A DNA stretch of 64,000 bases. Source: Phoebastria nigripes (Eukaryota > Chordata > Aves > Procellariiformes > Diomedeidae). Of the stretch, positions 12,592-22,460 are shown one piece after another. A model generated the notes under the pieces. That model did no database searches. It was not told the origin of the DNA and saw only the letters and a list, made by a program, of their open reading frames with translations. The translations under genes and the position numbers were made by a program. The first letter of the stretch is position 1, and each line of letters starts with the position of its first letter. The DNA lies in contig JAYKAV010002788.1 of the NCBI GenBank assembly GCA_035582835.1, positions 2,388,033-2,452,032 on the forward strand, in the 5' to 3' direction.

Positions 12592-14692
12592 AATTCAGCA
12601 GGAAACTACATTCTTCACCCTCTGATGGTGAGCGGGGGGGCGAAGGTTGGATATATATTAGACAGCTCACTGAAAACGGCTGGGGTGATCTACTAATTAC
12701 AGGCGTTGTGGGGCCGAAACAAGTCCTGGTCACATTTTTGGTAGATACTGGGGCTCAAATTTCAGCTATTAAAACGAAAGATGCCACCAACTGCGGGGTT
12801 AAACTTTCTAAACACAGGCTGTTTGTAGCAGATGCATTTGGCAACGTTCAACCACAGGCGTTAGCAATGGTCAGCCTATGATTGCCAGGAGAAGATATTG
12901 CCACCACGGTAGCAATGGTTGTGGGAAAATTTCCACTCAACCTCCTGGGACTTGATGTTCTAAAAGGGAGGACCTGGATTGATAATCAAGGGAGACAGTG
13001 GTCGTTTGGCTCTCCAACAATAGATATTCAGCTGCTACAAACCNCGCTACCACTTCCCCCTTCGAAGCTTACAAATGTTAAGCCTTACCCGATACCCTTG
13101 GGGGCCAGAGAGGGAATAACGCCTGTGTTAGAGAACTTAAAAGGACAGGGCATAGTTGTTCCGATCCACTCCCCTTTTAACTCCCCAGTGTGGCCAGTAC
13201 GAAAACCCAATGGCAAGTGGAGGCTGACCATAGATTATTGTAGACTTAATGCAAATACCGGCCCATTGACAGCCGCAGTACCGAATATTGCTAAGCTTAT
13301 AGCCACAATCCAGGAACCAGTCTACCCAATCATGGCGACGGTGGATGTTAAGGACATGGTTTTTATGGTCCCCCGACAACCTGAGGACCAAGACCGTTTT
13401 GCTTTTACTTGGGAAGGTCAGCAATTCACTTTCACCTGACTCCCACAGGGATATAAGCAGTCTCCCACATTGGCCCATCATGCGTTGGCACAGGAGTTAG
13501 AAGCAGTTCAGATAGGGAAGGGGGTTAGCATCTACCAGTATATTGATGATATTCTTGTGGGAGGGAATGAGGTAGAAAGGGTTCAGACAACTCAGGATAA
13601 TATAATTTCCCATCTGGAAAATTTGGGGCTGAAGATTCCACTTGAGAAAATACAAACACTCTCGAGTGAAGTAAAGTTTTTAGGGATTTGGTGGATGGGA
13701 GGAATGACATGCATTCCGCCGGACACTCTTTCCTCGTTATATCAGATTAAGATGCCAGAGTCAAAAAAGGATTTGCAACACGGTTTAGGGTTACTCGTGT
13801 TTTGGAGAAAACATACTCCTGGTTTTTCAATTATTGTAAGACCCCTGTATGATTTGTTGCAAAAGGGGGCCCAGTGGGAATGCGCTGAGCCCCATGAGGA
13901 GGCATTGCAGTTGCTGGTATTTGAAGCAACTGCCCATCAAGCCCTTGGTCCCATTCACCCTACAGACCCTGTCCATATTGAATGGGGATTTGCTAAGACC
14001 AGGCTATCAATACATTTATGGCAAAAGGGCCCTGAAGGACCCACTCGACCCATTGGGCGCTATTCTCGCAGTTTTAAAGATGCCGAGAAGAGATACATGG
14101 CTTGGGAAAAGGATTTGTTTGTAGTCAGTCTAGCCTTGAGAGAGGCTGAANGGACTATTCGACAACAACCAATAGTGCTCAGAGGCCCATTTAAGGTAAT
14201 TAAAACAGTTTTGGCAGGAACTCCGTCCCTTGACGGGGTGGCCCAGAGAGCCTCTGTGCGGAAATGGTATGTCCAGATAGAACATTATTGCGACATTCTC
14301 ACGGTATCCGAGGGGGCCACAAAGATGTTGACCATTCAAGGGGAGACGGGCCCAGATAGGGAGATGAGTGAACTCCCTCCAGTAATACAAGTGGCCGCTC
14401 CATTTTCCGTGCAGTTGCAGAACGTTTGGTTTACCAATGCTTCTTCCAAGCGGGAAGGAAAAACCTGGAAATATCGAGCCATGGCACTCCATGTAGACAT
14501 TAATGAACAAATAATTACTGAAGGGGAAGGTAGTGCTCAAGTAGGGGAACTAATTGCAGTATGGAGTGTTTTTCAACATGAGGCCCAATCTGCTTCTTCT
14601 GCCTATATTTATACTGATTCCTACACTGTGTTTAAAGGCTGCACCGAATGGCTTCGGTTTTGGGAACAGAACGGGTGGGAGGTCAGTAGGAT
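12567..14692 (+). pseudogene. ERV protease, reverse transcriptase and RNase H remnant
   Basis: Read in the -1 frame relative to gag, open from 12567 and overlapping the gag end by about 25 nt. The aspartic protease has its VDTGA motif at 12741. The reverse transcriptase shows PVRKPNGKWRLTIDY in the fingers/palm and catalytic YIDD at 13539-13550. The RNase H domain follows after about 14400. In-frame stops: TGA 12879-12881 at the end of the protease and TGA 13437-13439 just before LPQGYKQSP, where relatives usually carry Arg (CGA to TGA fits CpG decay). The first acidic RNase H residue is Asn (14436-14438), while TDS and the Glu of the second helix are kept. The frame is lost near 14690. Confidence 0.88.
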
Positions 14693-15724
14693 AGGTATGG
14701 CAGAAGGAGAAATGGCAAGATATTCTGACTATTGCTAGGCAAGGAAAATTTGCAGTGGGTTGGGTGGCTTCCCACCAACAAGATGGTACTCCTGTGAGCC
14801 AGTGGAACGGCAAAGCTGACGAGCTAGGCCGACTGGCTCCCCTGCAGAACACTCAAATAGCAGAAGATTGGGAACGGTTGCTAGAATGGCTACATGTAAA
14901 AAGGAAACACTCAGGGGCCAAGGACCTCTATTGCAAGGTCCAAGCCCAAGGTTGGCCAGTTACCAGGGAAGAATGTAAGACTTGCGTGTCCGCTTGCGGA
15001 CAATGTCGTACCCGCTTAGAAAGACACCCTCCTGGAGGGTGACCCCCTGCACTTGAGGGAGGGGAAAGGGCTGTGGGAGGCCTGGCAGGTGGACTACATC
15101 GGCGCTTTCTGGAAATCAGAAGGAAAGCATTATGCGTTGGTTGGGGTAGAGATAGTGTTGGGGCTGGTCCAAGCCAAAGCATTTGCCAGAGCAACAGGGG
15201 AAAACATGGTGAAAGCTCTGAAGGGGTGGTTTGGCACCTTCCCCAAACCTCAGTCAATTCAATCAGATAATGGTTCCCACTTTACTGCCAGAATAGTCCA
15301 AGATTGGGCAGTTTAGGAGGGAATTTCGTGGGTATACCATACTCCGTATCACCCGCAGGCAAATGGGATTGTGGAAAGAACAAATGGCTTATTGAAGTGC
15401 TTCCTCAAACCGCACAAGTCAGGATGGGCCAAACGGCTGTGGGATGTGGTGACTAGTGTCAACAGTCGTTGGGGCATGAATGGATGCCCGAAAACTACTG
15501 CATTTTGTCCGAAGGCCCCAAACATTATACCAGCCCCATACGGCCCGGATCGTCCTAAAAATCCGTCGCATTTTCCGGGCCAACCAGTTTTGGTTGAACT
15601 CCGCACTGTGGGAGCCGTACCCCTGGTACTGGAAACCCCAGTGAATAAGTATGCCTGGAAGGCAAAANATGCTCACGGGAAGGAACATAAGATTAACACG
15701 AGGTGGATTATTCCATCTTTCTAA
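14693..15724 (+). pseudogene. ERV RNase H tail and integrase remnant
   Basis: After a frameshift near 14690 the RNase H C-terminus and the integrase N-terminal zinc-binding region (His pair, then CKTCVSACGQC) are read in one frame up to TGA 15040-15042. A second shift near 15035 moves to the frame of the catalytic core, which ends with TAA at 15722-15724. The core keeps all three acidic residues: Asp 15092-15094, Asp 15266-15268 (SDNGSHF) and Glu 15374-15376 (GIVERTNG), with exactly 35 codons between the last two. A TAG at 15314-15316 (CAG to TAG fits) interrupts it. The C-terminal part ends in a basic, Trp-containing segment typical of integrase. Confidence 0.88.
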
Positions 15725-15751
15725 CGATAACCTGCCTCCGGTTCCTTAAAA

Positions 15752-15783
15752 CGAACCGAGTTTGCTTTCTTTTCTTTTTCAGG
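15752..15783 (+). promoter_or_regulatory. Probable env splice acceptor of the ERV
   Basis: A long pyrimidine tract (TTTGCTTTCTTTTCTTTTTC) ends in AG at 15781-15782, 58 nt after the integrase stop and 113 nt before the env ATG. This is the expected place for the acceptor of the subgenomic env mRNA. No donor was assigned. Confidence 0.65.
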
Positions 15784-15814
15784 TGGAGACTCCGAAGCCA
15801 GCCGGAACGAATAC

Positions 15815-15898
15815 ATGAAGCTGCTGATTGCCTGCGTGGTTTTGTCGGTGATTTCTTTGTTAATATTCATAGGGTGTCTGATATACCATCATAAATGA
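15815..15898 (+). CDS. Short ORF for a 27-residue single-span membrane peptide upstream of env
   Basis: ATG at 15815, stop TGA at 15896-15898. The peptide starts MKLLIACVV, is hydrophobic through about residue 24 and ends YHHK, so it looks like one membrane segment with a short basic tail. It lies 32 nt after the probable env splice acceptor. Its stop overlaps the env ATG (15895) in ATGA. Upstream of the ATG the frame stays open to the acceptor (GGDSEASRNEY), so a spliced transcript could extend it. Neither start has a strong Kozak context. It may be an accessory or leader peptide, a displaced env signal peptide, or chance; the intact length in a decayed provirus is only weak support. Confidence 0.4.
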   Translation: MKLLIACVVLSVISLLIFIGCLIYHHK

Positions 15899-17430
15899 TG
15901 TTTTGGTCAACTATTATAACCATCTTTAGTATCTGGGGAAGCTCCTGCTCCCCCCTTTCTGACTCGTCGTGGCAAAATGAATTTATTGTTTTAGGTCAAC
16001 AAGTGGCTAACACCTTTAATCTCACCAACTGTTGGGTATGTGGAGGGCCATTTGGTCTAGAAAAATGGCCATGGACCTCCGTCCCCCTTTCTTCTGAATG
16101 GCTGGTGAGCAACTACAGCGAAGTCAGAAACAATACCTATTGGGAGGAAGATACCCCATCGCCCTGGCTGTTATGATACCCGGCTCGAGGTGATTATTGT
16201 CTAAGCCAGACACAGGAGGGCGGTATATTTTGGGGAATAGCAGTTGTATGTGGACCTATACGTATGGAAACCATTGCCTCACTGAATTCTCACCATCCAG
16301 ATGGTGGCAGGGATGGGCCTGGGTGAATGAGACTGGGCACCGGACACTATTCTCTTCCTTTTGGTCTCCAGTCAATTACACAAAAGTATACCTCGCCGGT
16401 GTCACTGACAACTATACCTTGCCCTATAACACCAGCATTAAATGCAATTGGAAAAATAGTACTGGTGCCTGGTTGTGTGTTAGACCTAACTTGCAACAAA
16501 ACTAAAAATCTGCTTCACCCCCTAGGAGTAGGTAATACCACATATTTCCAAATACCACGGACTGCTACAGGCACATTTGAAAATGGCACCTGGGCACTGA
16601 AAGGTCATTATTGGATCTGTGGACATCACGCNTACAAGCAATTGCCCAAAAATTGGACTGGGGTGTGTTATGTGGGGCTAATTCNCCCCTTGTTCTTTTT
16701 GCTCCTGGAGGAGGATGAAGGTGACAGATTGGGTGTTGAGTTATATGATGATCTCAATCGATACCGGCGGTCCATTGATACCTCTATAGCGGGTGGAAGT
16801 AGTCAAACTTGGGGCAAAGACGGGTGGACTCCTCAACGTATCATACAACATTATGGACCTGCCACCTGGAACCCCAACGAGTGGGTTAGCAGTGCTTGAG
16901 AACCTGTCTATAATTTAAATCGCATTATTCAGTTGCAAGCCATTCTAGAGCTTATTACTAACGAGACGGCCCGTGCCCTGGATCTATTAGCAGACCAGGC
17001 CACACAAATGCAAACAGCGATATTCCAGCATCGCATGGTTCTCGATTACCTGCTAGCTGAAGAAGGGGGTGTTTGTGGTAAACTAAATGATTCCAACTGT
17101 TGCTTAAAAATTGATGACAGCGGTAAAATTGTTAAACAAATTACCGCCAGAATACGAAAACTGGCCCATGTTCCCGTGCAGACATGGGAAGGCTGGGACA
17201 TTGACTTGTTTTCCTGGCTCCCAGGCAGNCCATGGGTTAAGCAAGTTTTATTTTATTTGCTATGTGGTTTTGTCATGTTGTTGTTTTTACCATGTATCAT
17301 TCCGTGCTTTATACAGTTGATTCAACGTGTTGTAACCAATATGCAATTTGTAACCACCGTTTCACCTGACGGTGTTAAGCAAATTCGCGCTGTGCGTCGA
17401 ACCACGCCGTCAGTAGTGCGGATTGTATGA
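15895..17430 (+). pseudogene. ERV env remnant, gamma-type
   Basis: Begins with ATGATG and a hydrophobic signal-like stretch. SU carries many N-glycosylation sequons and the CWVC motif at 16030-16041. An RxRR furin-type site lies at 16759-16770. TM has the intersubunit motif CX7CC (17074-17103), a heptad region before it, a membrane span about 17240-17315 and a cytoplasmic tail ending at TGA 17428-17430. CWVC with CX7CC marks the disulfide-linked gamma-type envelope. Breaks: TGA 16174-16176; SU middle part (16197-16505) in another frame, with shifts near 16190 and 16490; TGA 16897-16899 in the TM ectodomain. The gene cannot give a full envelope. Confidence 0.9.
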
Positions 17431-17503
17431 AATGCTCTTTTCTGGCCTTTTCGACATAACTATCTTTTCTCAAAACCGCCATGGGTCCTGAAGCAATCTT
17501 TGA

Positions 17504-17515
17504 GCCACGGGGTGG
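17504..17515 (+). other. Weak polypurine-tract position before the 3' LTR
   Basis: The bases abutting the 3' LTR are ACGGGGTGG, G-rich but interrupted by pyrimidines, so the usual clean purine run is missing or degraded. Confidence 0.3.
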
Positions 17516-18063
17516 TGTGAGAGACTGAACTGTGGAACATTTGTCTCAAGGATTGCTTGTCTAAGCGAGAAATCCTCTGGCTGCTGAATAACGGCTACAA
17601 GGCCACAGAGACCTCTGGTTTGTGAGAAACATCCTGCCGAGTCGTGCGCCTTGGAGTCACGCGACAGTCGCGTGGAGAGNGGGGCTGGGGTCGCGTGAAG
17701 CGCGTGCGCATGTGCAGGAATGCGGAGACGTGCAAGTACGTGTCGTCGGCATGGAAACTGCAGCCCTTCAATGAGAATAAAAAGGACTGCCAAGACAAGC
17801 CCTGGCGCGATCGCCCACCGCCGAAGCACTGAGAGGCTTGGACCCCCGGGACGCCTCGGATCCATGGTGGTGACTATTCTTGCAAGTCTATCCCGAATGC
17901 TTGCTTGACTTCTGTCTTTTTATTCTATTCTATCCTATCGCTGCTAATTTTTTACTTTTTGATAATAAAAGCTGTTTTGGGTATACGGCATTTGTCCTCG
18001 TTTGTGTCTTAATCTCGCTCTTGGGATCATATCGAAACCTCCCCCTGACATTGGATCGGGACA
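17516..18063 (+). repeat. 3' LTR
   Basis: 548 bp, TGTGAGAG to ATCGGGACA, collinear with the 5' LTR at an offset of 7114. About 8 substitutions separate them, for example near 17537 (G versus A), two around GGGACGCCTCGG, and two just before ACATTGG. The TATA-like motif starts at 17776 and AATAAA is at 17964-17969. Confidence 0.92.
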
Positions 18064-18068
18064 CCATC
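18064..18068. repeat. Target-site duplication, right copy
   Basis: CCATC immediately after the 3' LTR, identical to 10397-10401. Confidence 0.9.
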
Positions 18069-21000
18069 TCTTCCTTTTTTCTCATTTATCCTTTGTAGTA
18101 GTACATATACAATTAAAAATGTACATTGGATATTATTTGGAGCATCATTGCTGTTAAAATCAACTTTCAAAATTGTAATGAGATCTCTTCTAACTTTGCC
18201 ATGTCAACTCTCATAACAGATTAAGAATTAAAGTTATCTTATTCCACCAAACAGTCCAGGGTTCCCAGGTGTTTTGTGCATGAAAATAGCGGTAATTGTT
18301 ATACAAAGCCACTGGGCTGAATTCAGCCCCAGTGAAACAGCAGTGATGCAGAGATGCAACTTTGGGAATGCTTGTACTATAGCTTATTTTACAAGCCACA
18401 AGAGAATGTGCATCCACGTTTCGGTGAGTCCCCAGAATGGCTTAGTGAGTGTTTCTTCTGCCTTTTGTTGGACAGGAAGCCCTTGAACTTACAGGGTTGT
18501 TACTTCTTACACATTAGATCTTCAAATCATGCTGTGATAGAAGTACAACGTGGCAGTATAAGGGTGTGGGCACATAAATTACTCAGAGGTAAACTGTAAT
18601 AAAACTTGTAGTGTGTCAGCTGCTTCCAGTCCCATGTGGCCACACTTTACCCCACTTTATCTCTCTGTAAAAGTAAGGATACATATACCTCCACAAAAGA
18701 GAGGTAAGCTACACTGTACTTACTCTATTTATTGCGTGGTAGGATGCACACTTACAACTGAGCGTACACCCCTGGAATTTTATTTGCTACCTGTTTTCCC
18801 ATGTTTTATACTGTGTGATGGACATCTCTTAGTTATTAATTCAGCTAAATTAACATCAAAATATTTATCTTTGGCTCCAATATTGTATCATCTCCCACTC
18901 ATACCTCTGCAATCCTGATGGTAGTGGCTGACTGCATATTTATTTGGTAGTTCCCTCATGTGTGTTCTGTAGCACACCAAGGCCCAGGTGCAGTACCCTC
19001 TTGCTTTAGATGCCTCAGGTGCTCAAGCATCAGGTGGGATACATCTGGGTCTAATCAACTTTAATCATTCAGTCCAATTTACAAGGTGGGGTATTTTGTT
19101 CAAAGGTTACACACCTTTATATTAGGAAGTACATACCTCAGTCACCTCTGCCTTTGTGCTACTCAAATAATGTTAGTAGACATGTGAAGAAGAATTTGGC
19201 CATTCCTCTGGGAGCAATCGCTGGGCGGGCAGAATCCCCAGGCAAAGGCCCTCCCTACATGGGCAGGTCAACTCTGTTGCATTTGCAGTAGTAAGTCAGG
19301 CCACATTTGGAACATGCCAGCCTGCGTTTCTGCCTGTGACTCCACGCTGTTCTGGTGTGGGGTATAACAACGGAAGCTACTGGAAAACAAAAAGCACATT
19401 CTGGTAGAGTTTTTAATTGGGCAAGAGCAAAGAAAGCTAGAGCTACAGCTTCCACAGAAACCTGTGGGATGTCATGAAGCCTGCTTTCTAATGAATTTGT
19501 ATTTGTGGATGGTTTTTTTCCTAGCTTCCAATAAGATGTCAGCTCAATTGAAGCTTTTCCTGTCACTGGGGCGGCATTCAAAAGGTCAGAGAGCTGTGTG
19601 GGTTCCTCTTGTTAGCGCAGGAGGTGTGCTGCTGTGACCTTGTCCCAGTGGGTTGTATTCTCTCAAAGTTAGTTGAAAGTAGCCAAAGAATTAAAAAGTT
19701 ATTCAGCAGAGGGGATGGAGAGAGATGATGAATACACAGACACATGGTGTGATTATAAAACCNCGTTTCCATAGGAAACCAGGCTAATTATAACTATAGT
19801 GCATCAAAAGTAAATCTATCATATAATTCCTCAGTGGTCTACAACTTAATTCCTCCTTAACTCAAACAGATTTGATAGCTTTCACCTATCCGTACCTGGG
19901 AACACCAACTGCAGTCATATGACACTTGTACCCTTATGCAAGAGGCCTGATTCAGAAAATCGAGGGCTTTCCATTCTCAGCTTCATCTTTCTCCTAATTC
20001 CTCATGTGGGCAGGGAGCAAGCTGCTGGCTTGTACTACTTAGCTTGCCCCAGGATTCAGAATATTAAGGATGCACTGGCCTTATTATACATAGGCAGGCN
20101 TGGGACATACATAGGCTATACATAGGCACAGCACATACGTGGGGGGAAGTGCTGTATACCTTGGGCAGATGGGCAGGGAAACCACAGGCAGGCGCAGGGT
20201 GCGGTTCCGGTAGGTCTGGTCAGAAGGCAGGGATGAGGACATGCAGCACTCAGCATTTGCTAAAACTGGCCCTCTCTTCCACTTAGAAATCTCGGAGCTT
20301 CCTTTGATTCTCTCTTGTAGCGTGCTCTATGCATGCACAGACTGCACTACTGGAAGTCTATTTTTGTTGTGTCCTCTTGACATTATTCATATAATATTTA
20401 TTAAGCTTTATGAATGTCACCTATAGAGCACCTCTTTTCTAGTGGCTCATTCTGAGCTGTTACTTAATAACGAGCGGTCCGCCTGNGCTTTTTAGTGTAT
20501 AGTTGAAGAGATTCCATGGAAAGTGAACAAATCTCCCTTTTAAACAAATCATTACAGATAACTGGCTATCGTTCTTTGTGAAATTAAGCAATTTTTAACT
20601 TGTGTTTTGCAAATACATTAGTCATAAAACACAAATTCTTCAATGTTATCCACCGAACCTTATACCCTGAGAGCATAGCCTTGCAAACTGATCCTCTTTC
20701 TGGCTTGGATTCACTAAATAACTGAAGGGTATGCTTAGTTTCGGTATGTACGTAGTACCACGAAGTACTCTTAACAGACTAAGCCTCAACTTGTAGAAAG
20801 TAATGTCTTTCTTATGAGGGNTCATTAGTAGTACCTACGTGCTAAGTAGCTTCTCCACTTTTGTGCAATAGATTCTTTGTGTATGAATCAGAATAGTCAT
20901 AAAAAGGGATTTGCCTGAAAGTTTTCACATGTACATATTGAAGGTATGAAGTCTCACTAAGCCAAAAGCAGCAGCAGAATAGCAACCCGCTTGCTTGTAA

Positions 21001-22254
21001 TAACACAGAAATGATTCAACATATTCATTTCAACATCAAGATAAATGCAGTGACTTGTTCTAGAGATGAAGTAANTGTGCCTCGTTCCCTTCACCTGTGT
21101 GGTCAGTGTGGTTTTTTTATGAATCTGAGAAGATTTCTAATCTTTTACATCCAAATGCTCCTTGACCTGCAATGCTGATACTCAGAATGATAGATTTAGG
21201 CCCAAAGTAAAGACCATTCTTAAAAATAAACTTCAGTAGACTTTTAGCAAATCCTGAGCATTGAAAATCTTCCTTTCCCCCCACCCCCTGCCGCCCTGCT
21301 ACAAATTGTGCAGGGATATAGTAATGAAAAACAAAAACCTGAGAAGATATTAAACTCNTTGTGAGATGGCAACTGCGTGACAACAATACATAAGGGCGTT
21401 CCATGACTATAATGATAAAGGCTTTGGCCGTTCCATTATAACGGCAAGTGTCCATTGCTATGATTTGCCCTTTACTGTAAGGAAATATTTACATATAAAA
21501 ATGTTGTTGGTATGTCATGTCTGTGAAAGAACTTTACAGACTATAGTTGAACTGTAATTAATTTTAATGACTAAGAAATATGGTGCTCATCACAGATCAC
21601 AGACAGCTGCAAATTAACAATTATGAACTTTAGAAAAAGAATTCAAAGAGGCTGCCTCTCCAAATGCATTTTATTCATTTGTTTTGACTAGTCCNGATTA
21701 ATTATTTAAAATTCTTCAGTGGTAAAGACACTTGGGAACATGTTGTGAAGTGTTAGAAAAAGGAGATCAAACTACAACGTTTTACTGTTAAATCATATCC
21801 AAGAAGCAGGGTAAGATGACAGAATTTTTCAAAAGGGTTTTTTTTGTAGATAACTAATGTTTCATTTTGTGTCTGTATTTTTATAAGTTCATAGTTTAGG
21901 AAAGGCTGCAGCTGCATTATCCTGGGAATGCAGTATTTTAAGAGCATTTACAATGTTTGTGAATTGTGAGATTTTACTGATTTTGTTAAGAAATAAATAA
22001 TATCCGCAGCTAATCAAAAGAAGAATAAATCTTGTAAAATGGTTTGAAATTTGAACAAATTCTTAGACTTTTTTTGTGAGCAGAACTCGAGTATACTGTA
22101 TGAAGATGTACTACTTCTTGTGGTTGCAAAACTCAGTAGAGGTACAAATAATAGACAATAAGGAATAAAGAGTTTGAAAATTACTTTAAAAATTTTAGTA
22201 GCATCTTCTCAAAATAAACTGTTATGATTATGTCTTTATTATTTCTTTCTGTAG
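18069..22254. other. PCNX2 intron 1, right part
   Basis: AT-rich intron with no exon detected. A minor redundancy of ACATAGGC-type words occurs around 20085-20130. The region ends in a pyrimidine tract and AG acceptor at 22253-22254. Confidence 0.6.
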
Positions 22255-22460
22255 GCTTTTCCAGCAAATGCNGTTACAGTTTTTGTGTACTGCAGCTCGG
22301 TGACAGTGTTCTTCACAGTAATAAAGGTGATCAGTTACCGTCTGCACCTTATGTTTGATAAAGGCGAAGTAATTCAACAAAAGATCTCAAGAAAAAATGG
22401 AAGGCAATGTAAAGATACAGAGGTCCCAAAAGGAAACACAGTTCAGCCCTCAAATCGTAG
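22255..22460 (+). CDS. PCNX2: PCNX2 exon 2
   Basis: Second coding exon of pecanex-like protein 2, a large multi-pass membrane protein of uncertain biochemical role; the pecanex family includes Drosophila pecanex, linked to Notch signalling and the ER. Acceptor TTTCTGTAG, donor AG|GTAAGG, 206 nt, starting in phase 0 and ending in phase 2. It encodes a hydrophobic segment (AFPANAVTVFVYCSSVTVFF) followed by a Lys-rich cytosolic stretch with YRLHLMFDKGEVIQQK. This wording fits PCNX2 rather than PCNX1. The N at 22272 is a third codon position in GCN (Ala). Exon 1 is missing from the visible sequence. Confidence 0.92.

Larger units (their letters stand above)
10402..18063 (+). mobile_element. Complete but defective endogenous retrovirus in PCNX2 intron 1
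   Basis: A 7662-bp provirus: LTR, leader, gag, pro-RT-RNase H, integrase, env, LTR, bounded by a perfect CCATC duplication. It lies in the same orientation as PCNX2. The two 548-bp LTRs differ at about 8 comparable sites (about 1.5%), so the insertion is recent on the scale of avian evolution. The gene set and the gamma-type env point to a class I-like element. The gag coiled coil recalls the ENS-1/ERNI family of chicken, but that link is from memory. At least eight in-frame stops and several frameshifts interrupt the genes, so no intact virion protein is encoded. Closest relatives need a database search. Confidence 0.93.

Noticed and set aside
19255..19581. Minus-strand frame ending in a Cys-rich motif (CSKCGLTYYCKC)
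   Set aside because: The motif vaguely recalls a transposase zinc ribbon, but the rest of the frame has no supporting similarity and no catalytic motifs. A translated search against piggyBac-type transposases would settle it.
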